The translations under genes and the position numbers were made by a program. From assembly GCF_026151205.1 (NCBI RefSeq), contig NC_087081.1, positions 9,171,246-9,235,245 on the forward strand: a stretch of DNA of 64,000 nt, written 5' to 3'. The notes under the pieces were generated by a model that saw only the letters and a program-made list of their open reading frames with translations, did not search any database and was not told the DNA's origin. Within the stretch, counting starts at the first letter, position 1. Each line of letters begins with the position of its first letter. Source of the stretch: Bolinopsis microptera (taxonomy: Eukaryota; Ctenophora; Tentaculata; Lobata; Bolinopsidae). Shown here piece by piece: positions 31,261 through 45,000 of this stretch.

Positions 31261-34190
31261 ATTCATAAAGAAGCCATTTTCCTTACAAAATTTTAGTAGT
31301 TTCAAATGAAGTAGTCATTGCATGAGGAGTAAATCGACCGTTTCAAACAAATTTTCACTGATCATGATTTTGTTTTTGTATTGAAGTCATTTTTCTAGTG
31401 ACAAGAAATTTGTTTTCATTAAACATGATCGAGTGCTCGACTGCGAAAAATCTTCATTGAAGGTAGCTATGTCTATCAGGAGACAGTAAGGCGTTCTCCC
31501 CTGTTTCTGTTGGACCGATTGGATAACTCGGAGGAAGATTAGATATACAGTCTTGATCTTACACTACATTTTTGCCTTTTTTGGCCTATGCTATGGTGTA
31601 GTAAAAAGTGTAGTAAAAAGGTACACTTTTTACACTATTTTACACTTTTAAATACACTAACTAAATTCTAAAAATCTTCTTTTTTACTATTCTTATCCAA
31701 TCAGTCTTCAAATAGTACATTTTCAAAGGTAAAACATACCTTTAAAGTGGTTAAAAAACTGTAGAGAACCCCCCCCCCCCAATACTTGATACCACTCTGG
31801 CCAACAGACAGTATATAATGAAGATTGAAGATTTGACTGCCAATGATGGTGGTATCGACTTTGATCTAGTAGTCTCCTTTGGGCCTGGTGAAATCGATAA
31901 CAATGACTTTAAAATAATACCTTCACAGGGTAGCCGCCCTGCCCCTGGGATTTTACACTCCAAACACACTTCAGTCTCAGTGCTTCGGTGAAACATCAGA
32001 ACATCTGATATTCTTTCGAAATGAATAAACGTGGTACAGTGTGAGACTTTATCAATGTTTGTTGGACTCCCATTATTGGGATTTACAGCTCCAGATATCA
32101 GGGAAATGCTCTAAACTGTCTCAATCTGCTATAGATACATTATAATGACTTAACTCATGACAATGGTTTTAGAACGTATCAGAGCTAGAGGTGATATATT
32201 TAAAATTCAACTGATACATTTCCTCCTAGCATGTGAATTGAAAGATGTACATGATAATGATATGTCAGTTAACTGACTAACTAAATGTATATTAAAGATC
32301 TTTAATTGTTTGAGCTCAATTCTAAGGTTTTTGATGTAGTCTGGAAACGAAACCTCTCTAACTTTACCTGGTACCTTCTCATGTGTGGGTTGTAGCAGCA
32401 TGTAACACCTTACTGTTATTGAAACTTTTAATAGTGTGAAATAAATAGCTTTACTTCACGTTATTCATTTATTACCCGAAACTACTCAACAAATGATATC
32501 TAGGTTTCATCACTGTCTGCTGTTTCGATACCATGTCAGATCTTAAACAATACAATACAAACATGAAATTGGGTCATAGATGTTAAATATATATTAAATT
32601 AAAGAATTTATATGTTTCCTTGGTCTATATTTTCAAACTCGTTTTGTGACTAAAACTTTGGTTATCTAATATCTTAACAAAAAAGAGCATTTCTTTAGAA
32701 ATATGATGAAAGCCAAAAGGCTTGTTGGAGCATTATTACCTTTAGCACTTTGCTTAAACAGTTCTTAAAATAAAAAATCTTACTTATAGGTTTTCATGTC
32801 TGCATTTCGTGAGAGCCTATTTTTTGCGTTTTGCATTTTAATGTCTCAATATCTTTAAATAGAAAATAACAATACGTCTTCTTAACTTATTAATTTATTA
32901 AATGAATCTAGGATAAAAATTAATATTTGAGTTTAATTAACTATTATTGATAAGTGATGTAACTATTTATTTATTTTACTTAATCAAATTACATCATATC
33001 ATTCTTACATCAATTCTTCAATCATTATAGAATCAGGATGAAGTAATAATTAACCAAATTCACTTTAACCAGGGTGATATGTCGGTTTAAGAACGAGTGC
33101 AGGTACCACCAGCAACCACCGTTAGCTGCACTCACGAGTTCTGGTGCGATACAATGACTGCCTGCTAGTTTACCCCACGTGCATCGCATCGCTTGTTGGC
33201 TATATTCATCCTGGTGAAGGTAATTAAATCGTTAATTAAATTGATTGGTTGAATTATTATAAATTATCAATTAGTCAGATCGATGTTGGTAATTTTGTCT
33301 GACGGCTACGTTCTGAGGCTTTATTTCTTTAAACACTGTTTTGAAGAGTCATCTGACATCTAGAACACTTTTCTGTAATCATCTATATAAGAGACAAAGC
33401 TGAATGCTCGTCTCATATCAACTAACTAGACCACAAAAATTTGACTGTACTAACCTGTAACCATCACACTTTCTTCATAGGCCATTATTCTGAGGCAATT
33501 TGACCCTACTTATTACACGAGTGATCACTGGACCATTATTACTTGTCGTTCTTTTCAACCCAATTAGGTGTCTTGACCTCTGCTAACAGCTAATTAGGTT
33601 GACCCCACTATGACACTGATTACATGATAACTGACTCCAAGTGCTTCTTTCTGTCTAATGAGGTTAATTTGGGGATAGTGAGAGGTGCCCTCATCTCTCA
33701 TTTTAGTGCCCTTTTTTAGAAACTAGACTGTTTTATGTGTCACTGCTTTGAACAGCTTCAAGTATTATCCATTATTGATTTATTTATAGTGTTGCTCTGA
33801 TAGTTTCTTTCCGAATTGTTGTTGCTGTTTTGTTACTTTGTTACAGTTTTGTGTTATTGTAACCCGACCAATAATATATTTGTATTAAATATAATATCTT
33901 GTTTAACTCGTAGTGATGTAAGACGTGAGTATTAAACTTATGATAATTCAACAGGTTGCTTCTTTGACAGTTTTAACTGTCAATAGTTAAATGACATAGG
34001 ACCCTTTTTCTCGAATAATCCCCACTCATATTTATCTAAGTAGACTATTTGACTCTAACATGACCAGCTTTAACCAACTGTTCGGTTGTTATTTCTTTTT
34101 CGTATAGCAAGATCACCCCCTCCTTCTCATCCCCCTTATACCCAATAATCCATTATGCTTCCTAACAATGCATCCATTATGCTTCCTAAC
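31261..34190. other. Intergenic stretch, no gene recognised
   Basis: AT-rich. A short inverted repeat of GTAGTAAAAAGTGTA type with TACACTTTTTACAC lies near 31596-31655. Nothing coding was recognised. Confidence 0.55.
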
Positions 34191-34260
34191 AATACCTCCA
34201 TTTCAGCCTACTCGCTAAACGCACCCCGAAGAAACGTGTTAAAACCACGCTCTGGTCACC

Positions 34261-34363
34261 ATGGTGAATGCTACGCTTCCTCATCTTACCCTCCATCAAA
34301 CCCCTTCCCCTAACATCAACACTTCCCTCTACGATACCATGCAGAAATTCCTTACCTTGATCA
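34261..34363 (+). CDS. Speedy exon 1 (start)
   Basis: ATG at 34261, donor GTGAGT after 34363, phase 1 exit. A possible 5' UTR acceptor (CCATTTCAG, about 34206) lies just upstream. The exon ends in SLYDTMQKFLTLI, the first helix of the Ringo core. Confidence 0.75.
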
Positions 34364-37300
34364 GTGAGTTATTTTTAGTTTACATGATCTTTGAGTTTAC
34401 ATGATCTCTGATCAGCGAGATATTTTGATCTAAGATAAGTGATAACATTATATTATTATTATCAGTAAGTCTGTGAAACTGTTACCTTTCGGTTATAGTG
34501 AGCTATTTAGTTTTAACCGTCGTCTGGAATGTTCTAAATTATCTGGAAAGTTCTAAATTGTGGTTTCTGGAAAGTTCTAAATTGTGGTTTCTGGAAAGTT
34601 CTAAATGTTGTTTCCCAGGCACGGACCAGCTGATCCAAGTCTTGCTACAGTGCGACAGACACAACCAAGTCTGTGACAAGGTAGACAAGCATGTATTAAA
34701 CTTTAAATAATTATAAGTTACATACCTGCACTGCGTATAGTTTAGTATCATGGGTATTATATTTAGAATTTATTTTTATACATGCGAAGGAAAACTTACA
34801 GTTAAATGTACCATCTCAGTGGTTGTTGGCGATAGTGTTCGAGTATTTCCAGCGCTCCAAACTCCTGCATTATCAGTTCACCAGAGAAAAGTTCTTCATA
34901 GCTCTGTGAGTACCGAATAGTTCACATAGTTTATTTAAATTCAAAGCTCTGTTGGCAATGAAATATGAATAGTTTGAATAGTTTTTCCTTATTCACAACA
35001 CTGTCAATATACAAGGGTCTGCGAGTAATAATACATAGTTTACACAATGTTATGTTGTGAAACGTTAATTAATAAATTAATCACTCAAAAAATTTGGAAA
35101 CGATCGTAGGGAAAATAATAAAATTGATAACATTTTAAATGAAGATACAAATTCACGTCTCGATCTCTAAGAGTAATTACAACCAGTACTACCACATCAA
35201 AGTTAAGTGATCGAAAACAAAAATTCTCAACTTTAATTAAAATTTATAAAACTGGTTAGCGGGTTCATCACTGACTCTGTATATATTTGCATCGCTGTTT
35301 AGTATCCTGCAACATTATAGAGACTGCAACTGCAGTTAGAGACTGCAACTGCAGTTAAACCAAAAAGGAATTGGGCTCGTTTGTTAAAAGTGGAAGCTGG
35401 ATTTTCATCAGATGTAACCTGGCCACACGATAAACTGATGGTAAGCGGTTTTTTGCTCAGTCAAATAAAACAATCTGCCACTTGGTGACCAACAGTTGTG
35501 TGTAAAATTTAGTAGCTATGTGTAAAACTGTAGTCGTGACAATGTGAGTTCGGAGTTATAATTTATGCGCATAATATATTATGTATAATATATGATAATA
35601 TACAATGTCATAATAATATGTACAAGTTGTAACTTTAACACTGGTTATAGTGTTATGTGTCGCTATATGGACGTGTAATTTGTTGGAGTGTGGTAGTATA
35701 GCGCACTAAGTCTAACAATTTGATGAGTGAATGTTACTGTGATGAGTTTTATGGGTGTAAGCTTTCTTAAAATGTAGCATTATTCGTTAGATTGATAATG
35801 TGGTAGTTCAAGTAAAATGTAATATAATTATAACATTTTATCATGTTAAATGTACTAAAAAATACAATATAATATGTAAAAAAACATAATATATTATATT
35901 AATAACGTTTAAACGTTATCCTGGCCATGCTTGCGGGCTCAAGCTAGTTTTACGAGCTGTATTAACCTGAAGTTAGCAAGCGTCCCTAACCACATTCGTT
36001 TTACATCACACGGGCGTGGTTAGATTTTCACAAACATCTACAGTCGTGGCTATACTATATCACACAGCTATAACAGGCGTGGCTATACTATATCACACAC
36101 AGCTATAACAGTCGTGGCTATACTATATCACACACAGCTATAACAGGCGTGGCTATACTATATCACACACAGCTATAACAGGCGTGGCTATACTATATCA
36201 CACAGCTATAACAGTCGTGGCTATACTATATCACACACAGCTATAACAGTCGTGGCTATACTATATCACACACAGCTATAACAGGCGTGGCTATACTATA
36301 TCACACAGCTATAACAGTCGTGGCTATACTATATCACACAGATATAACAGTCGTGGCTATACTATATCACACACAGCTATAACAGGCGTGGCTATACTAT
36401 ATCACACAGCTATAACAGTCGTGGCTATACTATATCACACACAGCTATAACAGTCGTGGCTATACTATATCACACACAGCTATAACAGGCGTGGCTATAC
36501 TATATCACACAGCTATAACAGTCGTGGCTATACTATATCACACAGCTATAACAGTCGTGGCTATACTATATCACACACAGCTATAACAGTCGTGGCTATA
36601 CTATATCACACACAGCTATAACAGTCGTGGCTATACTATATCACACACAGCTATAACAGTCGTGGCTATACTATATCACACACAGCTATAACAGTCGTGG
36701 CTATACTATATCACACACAGCTATAACAGTCGTGGCTATACTATATCACACACAGCTATAACAGTCGTGGCTATACTATATCACACACAGCTATAACAGT
36801 CGTGGCTATACTATATCACACACAGCGATAACAGTCGTGGCTATACTATATCACACACAGCTATAACAGTCGTGGCTATACTATATCACACAGCTATAAC
36901 AGTCGTGGCTATACTTTATCACACAGCTATAACAGTCGTGGCTATACTATATCACACACAGCTATAACAGTCGTGGCTATACTATAACTCACACAGCTAT
37001 AACAGTCGTGGCTATACTATATCACACACAGCTATAACAGTCGTGGCTATACTATATCACACACAGCTATAACAGTCGTGGCTATACTATATCACACACA
37101 GCTATAACAGTCGTGGCTATACTATATCACACACAGCTATAACAGTCGTGGCTATACTATATCACACACAGCTATAACAGTCGTGGCTATACTATATCAC
37201 ACACAGCTATAACAGTTGTGGCTATACTATATCACACACAGCTATAACAGTCGTGGCTATACTATATCACACACAGCTATAACAGTCGTGGCTATACTAT

Positions 37301-40300
37301 ATCACACACAGCTATAACAGTCGTGGCTATACTATATCACACACAGCTATAACAGTCGTGGCTATCCTATATCACACAGCTATAACAGTTGTGGCTATGC
37401 TATATCACACACAGCTATAACAGTCGTGGCTATACTATATCACACACAGCTAAAACAGTCGTGGCTATACTATATCACACAGCTATAACAGTTGTGGCTA
37501 TACTATATCACACACAGCTATAACAGTCGTGGCTATACTATATCACACACAGCTATAACAGTCGTGGCTATACTATATCACACACAGCTATAACAGTCGT
37601 GGCTATACTATATCACACACAGCTATAACAGTCGTGGCTATACTATATCACACAGCTATAACAGTTGTGGCTATACTATATCACACACAGCTATAACAGT
37701 CGTGGCTATACTATATCACACACAGCTATAACAGTCGTGGCTATACTTAATCACACAGAGCTATAACAGGCGTGGCTATACTATATCACACAGCTAGAGG
37801 AGTAGTAACTGTGATCAGCTACAGGCTTGATATGTATCTTAACGCAGCTAGGCGTGTGGCGGTGTGTCCTACATAATGGTTGTAGACTGGTTATTGCGTG
37901 TGTTCTGGAAGATTCTCCAGCCAGACGGCCATTACAGCTACCTGATTCCTCCGCTCCACCTCTCTCATTATACACAGCTCTCATCCAATCACGTGTCTCC
38001 TCACGTCGTCTCCACCAATCAGACAGCTCGAATTAGATCACGTCGTGACGGTGCTCTATGAGAATCAGTCTGTGTGATTGCACCGAGAGATATAACACTG
38101 CCGCTTCCACAGCCATGCACCTGGTCACGTGAACAATGAGAACCAATCACTAGGCTCGAGTATGCCCACGTGCTAGGCTCGAGTATGCCCACGTGGTGAA
38201 CCAGTTTTGATGTAGGGCTTGTATGTTATTTATTTCAACTTCCTGGCCCAGGCTACAGAGGAAATAAACCAGTTAACTAGCCAATCACGCAACTAACACC
38301 CCACATCCAAGCAGGGTCTCAGCCAATTGCAGGCTTTCTGATGTACTTAGTGCTAAAAACCACGGCCCAACCGTCCAATCAGGTTACAGTATTCTTATCA
38401 CGTGATGTGAGTCAGCCAATCGGAAGAAAACAGCTGCAGCGTGTATAATTGCAGGGTGTATTTCTAGAAAAACCGTGTTCAACTCTCAAAGCTAGCACAT
38501 ATTACTGGTCACTGAACTTGAACAGTGAACTTAAACATGTGTTTAAGAACACGTACTTTTGTGGGCATGTAGTCTCCCAATCGTGATTACACGTGTTTAA
38601 TGCTGGAGCCGTGAGTGTATGTTCATGAGGAGTAAATGATGTTGGTCTCCTTAATGTTTCTATAAAATTGTGAGCCCTGTATTTCAGCTACAAAGTTATA
38701 AGTTAAATGATAAAAACATTAAGTTATCAGTTAACCGCCCCTATGAATACACGAAGATGAAAGAATGGGCAAGAGACTAAGATTGATATAACTTCAGTTA
38801 TAAGCTATAGAAAATGTATATATATCTATATCTATATAAGCTATGTTTAATGAAATGGTCTGCCCAGATATTAATAGCTGTGATCTCGACCTTTGAGATA
38901 TCAGTGTGCAGGCTATTTAAGATCAATCTATTTATTACCAGGGTAATCGCTACAAAAAGCTGTTTTTTTGTGCATAGAATTAGAAATTGCCGTACCGGGT
39001 AATCTACAGCGTAGACACACTATAACATAGATAAATTGACTGTAAAATGATTTTTTGGACACCGCCATTCTTGTTATGTAGGAATATGTAGGAATATGTA
39101 GGAATATGTAGGAATATTCTTCATCTCAAGATAATTAAATTTATAATTCAGCTTTTTTATCGTGTTTAAATATGAGTTATAAAAAAAAAGCCAGAGGTGG
39201 AGCAACAATTGTTCAGTGTCAGTAGTTTTTTTCACGAATGTACAGTATTACTCTTTATATTGTCATTAATATCATCTCATAGTTTAATAACTTTTAATAA
39301 TCATTAAGTAACTTTGCTGCAATAAACTGAACAATGTAAGACGTGGCTGAAACCCAAATTTGGAGTAGATGATATAGAATCTCGTTTCACAGAGGATAAC
39401 AGGATTACAAGCTAAAACCGTTCAGCGTCTTTAGATTGAATTCTAACAACTATTTAAGGACCCATTGTCTTACAGCGACCATCGTAAATGAATCTAATTA
39501 CCTAATTAATCTTCTAATCTGCGTGTTCATAACAATATGTGGTATTGGGGTTGATTAATTTCCCATTGTAAACCGATCAGTTTAACGAGTAAATTGTGTT
39601 TCCCATGGTTAGTGAACAGATTTGATTTTGACACCACTAATGGTCCTAGGTCTCTAGGTATTTGTAAATAAGGTTTCTGCTGACATCTTAATCAGTCGTG
39701 GGATTTCATTTCGGATCTTAACTCTCTGTATTACCATCACATGGAAACTTCATCATGAAATAAGAGCAAGATGTTATCCAAAACCTTGACAAATATAGAA
39801 AATGAAATCTTAATCAGATGAATGATAAATGCACGTTCAATTATCATCGAGGAAAATTTATAAATGATTCACAATGTGTGCAGTGCAATGCCTCCCCAAA
39901 AAATGTTGTTCCCTCGATTATAGTGCTATGTCAACTTTACTAAGAGTGATGTTGAGTGTTGTTCACTAGGCGGAATGTTGAGTGTTGTTCACCTATAATG
40001 TGTGTTGGGAGTGTAACTTTACTCCTCGAGTGAACGGCCGCGCTCTGCATGTAATATTTTAATGACTCTCTTGTGAGAAGTCCATCTCTTGCTTCTGATA
40101 GCGTGAAATCACGTGGTGTCGGACCCGTCATCTCAGAGGCTCATCTAATATCACGTGACACAGCTTAACCTGCTGATTGGCTGCTCTCCGGCCGCGTGAC
40201 TGAAATAGCGGTGGCTAATTGGTTCCCCCGGCGACAGACAGAGCAGTGTGAGAACAGTGCTGAGTCACGTGGGATGTGTTGGCTCGGTGCCAGAGCATCT

Positions 40301-41142
40301 CAAAATCATTCGTTCAGTAGCAAACATATTTTGTTCAGGTCACAACGAGCAGCGCTGCGTGCTAAGCTTAAATCAAGCGGCGGTGGCGAGACTTCAGCGG
40401 GACTTTTTTCATTATGCCATTTTAAGAATATTATAATCAAGTTGATATTTTATGGTCTTCCGAACTGATTTTATCGGGGATATGTGGCGATATTTTAAAT
40501 GAAATGTCGAATATTTGCGGGAGAGAGAAAGAGAGGAAGTGTTTTAGTGACATTATTACTAGTTGTTATGCGAAGTGTACACACTTGGTCACATCAATGT
40601 AATATTAGGCTAGCCGTAGTCCGTACTGAGCTGTTATGTTGGCGGATGCTGAGAGGGAATCTATATTTTCTTGAATTTTCCAGAACGATTTTTTGTACAA
40701 TAATTGTTCTGGAAAATTCGGGTATTCAAAATTCAGTATTCAAAATTCGAAAATTTTGAATACTGTAAGTGGATTTTAAAATCTACATACAGTATTCAAA
40801 ATCGATTCTACAGCGACTCGATATCAAGTATTAAAAGTAGGTATGTTTGAGAAACAAGCCCAGACTTATTTAAAACTGTGACATGAAATATACCGGCAGA
40901 TTTACGGCCTCATATTTCAGGCTTGTTTCAGTCACTGGTCCAAGTGATTTACTGTCCTTCCGTTATAGATATGACTATCGGAAACAGTCCTGATAAAACA
41001 GTTATTGTTACAGCTCAAACGTAACAATAACTGTTGAGAAGGACCCGTTGGCCGTTACCCGGTTACATGGTTCGGTCTTGAATTTACATCTTTTATATTG
41101 TGTCAAACGTCTATTTTGTGGGCGACTCAAAGCGGGCATGAC

Positions 41143-41201
<59 letters not shown>

Positions 41202-41986
41202 AGGGAGGGAGGGAGGGAGGGAGGGAGGGAGGGAGGGAGGGAGGGAGGGAGGGAGGGAGGGAGGGAGGGAGGGAGGGAGGGAGGGAGGGAGGGAGGGAGG
41301 GAGGGAGGGAGGGAGGGAGGGAGGGAGGGAGGGAGGGAGGGAGGGAGGGAGGGAGGGAGGGAGGGAGGGAGGGAGGGAGGGAGGGAGGGAGGGAGGGAGG
41401 GAGGGAGGGAGGGAGGGAGGGAGGGAGGGAGGGAGGGAGGGAGGGAGGGAGGGAGGGAGGGAGGGAGGGAGGGAGGGAGGGAGGGAGGGAGGGAGGGAGG
41501 GAGGGAGGGAGGGAGGGAGGGAGGGAGGGAGGGAGGGAGGGAGGGAGGGAGGGAGGGAGGGAGGGAGGGAGGGAGGGAGGGAGGGAGGGAGGGAGGGAGG
41601 GAGGGAGGGAGGGAGGGAGGGAGGGAGGGAGGGAGGGAGGGAGGGAGGGAGGGAGGGAGGGAGGGAGGGAGGGAGGGAGGGAGGGAGGGAGGGAGGGAGG
41701 GAGGGAGGGAGGGAGGGAGGGGAGGGAGGGAGAGGAGGGAGGGGGGGGAGGGAGGGAGGGAGGGAGGGAGGGAGGGAGGGAGGGAGAGAGGAGGGAGAGA
41801 GGAGAGAGAGAGAGAGGGAGAGAGAGAGAGAGAGGGAGGGAGGGAGAGAGAGAGGAGAGAGAGAGAGAGAGAGGGAGAGAGAGAGAGAGAGAGGGAGGGA
41901 GAGAGAGAGGGAGGAGAGAGAGAGGGGAGAGAGAGAGAGGGGAGAGAGAGAGGAGAGGGAGAGAGAGAGGGAGAGAGGGAGAGAGG

Positions 41987-42018
<32 letters not shown>

Positions 42019-45000
42019 GGGAGAGAGAGGGAGAGAGAGGGAGAGAGAGAGAGGGCTGACAGTTTGTTACTCCGAGAGGTGACTTGACACATTATTATGT
42101 CTCATTTATAACACATTATAACAAAACACATATTATTATAGCAAACACACACACACTCACACACTCACTAATGATCGTAATACTGGCAATATAACCGTGT
42201 AAATTACTTCTTAAATTACCTACACTCTCCAACTCTCACCCCATCCTCCCAGCTAACTCTCTCAGAGAAGTTGAGTCAGTTTTATTTTTAGATCAAATTA
42301 CCTGAGACCCTGGCCAGGGGGCACTTTCCTCTCTCTCCACTCCTCAAAAGAGAGCGTGAGAGAGAGAGGGAGAGAGAGAGAGAGAGCTAGGGAGTTCCCA
42401 GACGTACTGTGTAACCAAATTAGAGTTTAGGCAGGGCAACTGTCCCCTGACTAGCTCGGAGAAATGATCATTAGACTGCCTCATCATGCCTGTAAATACG
42501 TGTGTGACATTGTGTCATGTGACCAGTAATACGTGTGTGTCATTGTGTCACGTGGCATAGCTCAGAACGTGACGTTGAGAGATGTGACGACCCACAAACC
42601 CTACACAATGTTAATATCTTGACAGGGTGTGTGAGTTACAGAGCAGACCTAGTTTGATATTACGTAGGAGCAAGGACACCTCCCCGGGACTCAGTACATT
42701 CATCTGGCAATATATTATATTATAAAGGAGCACTGACAATTATATATGTTATATAATTCTCAGATGTGTCACGTGACATATCCTATACCAGAGTTAGTGT
42801 CCAGCAAGTGCTTAGAGTATAAATCAATCAGTCGTTTACTCCCTAAATGTTAACACATCACCGTGAAGTTTGTCTGTTTCTGTATTTTGGGGAAACGTGA
42901 TATTGCTAAAATGTAAAATCAATAAGTCTTCTAGGTAACTGCAAGAACTCTCAAGTCATCTCTCTAAGGAGCTTACTCTCGCAGTATCCTGTACATCGTA
43001 AACTGCTGAGATAAAATAACTCAATATAATGCATTTAACTATAATGTTATCTTCCTCGTTCAAGTAATAAATTTAAGAGGCAACAAATTAGTTAACCATC
43101 GTAAAAGATAGAATAGCACAAAATAACACATGCGTGACATGACATAACCACATTTTGGAACTCAGTATAGTCTAAATATAATATCTCTGTAATCTGTATA
43201 TTATTATCTTTCTCATTATTATAATAATATTATCTTCCTCGACTATAGGAATGTATGTTCTGATGAGGATAATCTAGAGAACTTGCTCCCACGGCCTCTT
43301 TAACACCACACCTCCACAGCTTGCCTACTGGGAATTGACTCTGCCATTAACCTACATATAATATTATATATCTTTGGCATTTCTTCCTGGGCGGTCTTCA
43401 CTTGCTGAGGTCAATCCATCTTTAAATAGAGATTAACTCCCTTTTACAATGGATAAACTGTAAACTGTATTATAATATGCATTTTAATAGTAAGGTATAA
43501 TATTGTCTCTTAACATATTACCGTTTTTAAATGGTGAATGCCAGGGCCTTTACTGTAAAATGTCAGGGCCTTTACTGTAAAATGTCAGGGCTTTTACTGT
43601 AAAATGTCAGGGCCTTTACTGTAAAATGTCAGGGCCTTTACTGTAAAATGTCAGGGCCTTTACTGTAAAATGTCAGGGCCTTTACTGTAAAATGTCAGGG
43701 CCTTTACTGTAAAATGTCAGGGCCTTTACTGTAAAATGTCAGGGCCTTTACTGTAAAATGTCAGGGCCTTTACTGTAAAATGTCAGGGCCTTTACTGTAA
43801 AATGTCAGGGCCTTTACTGTAAAATGTCAGGGCCTTTACTGTAAAATGTCAGGGCCTTAACTGTAAAATGGTGAATGCCAGGGCCTTAACTGTAAAATGT
43901 CAGGGCCTTTACTGTAAAATGTCAGGGCCTTTACTGTAAAATGGACGTAAAGAAACAGTTCCCATAAGATTATTTTCCTCAGAATTAAACTAAGATTAAT
44001 TTAAAAGGTGTTACATAATCTGAAGAGTTGGAGTGGCGGCTAAACGAGGGATCGTTAAGAAACTGCTGTTAAAGTCATGATTAGTTTAACTTGGTCACAT
44101 TATAATAGTTGCCAACTTGCGCTCACTGACTGAGAAACGTTTATAAGTTCTATAAATAGAATAAATATATATTTATTGGTGGTCAGAAAAGTTGTAGGTA
44201 TCCCGATCCAACCAATAAATGTATAAATTTATTTATATATTGTCTGATTAATAATGTGTAAGTTCAATAATGCAAAACATTTCCTCTGACGTTGAATAAT
44301 ATCATCAAACTATCCAAGTCATCATATTGACAACTCAACGGCCATATAAGTTTATGAATTGTTTAATAATTTCAAACTATTAGAGAAAGAACTCTTGATC
44401 TGCTTACCGTCAAAGAGGGGGGCCTGCTGAGTACACATATTAATATCTTGTGGTTTAAAACACACCCGTATAACAATAATACTCTAAAAGTTTGAAACAT
44501 GCAGTTCGGAAAATGTCACATGTGATTCCAGTTTTACGCATTTTTCAAATATTATGTGCATATTTTGAATATTAGGTTACCATGTGCATCTCACAAAACA
44601 CCACACCCGTTGGTTTGTGTTTAAATAATTCCTCCTTGTTAGTTATTGTAAATCATATGTGTGTAACTGTATAATGATGTGCATTCATTATTAATATATG
44701 GCAACGTCACCAATGCGTCAAGTCACGAAAATCGGGTTGAATCCTCTGACTTTAAACTCTAAAATATTTGGGGAATGATGATCAGATCAAACACATGCTA
44801 CAGTCTCATGTCATGCTTGTGTCTGTGTGAAATTTAAATTTATAGCAGCAATATTTTATAAAGCAATAATGTTCGGTAACGTTAAGTGGTTGTGCAACCT
44901 CGAGGCGTCATGCTGAGTAGACTTCACTGTCAGGAGAGAAATCCACCCCGCTGTCATTCCACTGTCACATCCTGTCCTGTGATAGAATCTGTGACATATT

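Noticed and set aside
33060-33230. Inverted repeat around GAACGAGTGCAG and CTGCACTCACGAGTTC
   Set aside because: Imperfect, short and without target duplication; not enough to call an element.
36030-37790. CRISPR-like array
   Set aside because: Repeats are directly tandem with no unique spacers, in a eukaryotic intron.
41098-42092. Long EGGREGGR and LPPSLPPS frames
   Set aside because: Artefact of the (GGGA)n tract; both strands open.
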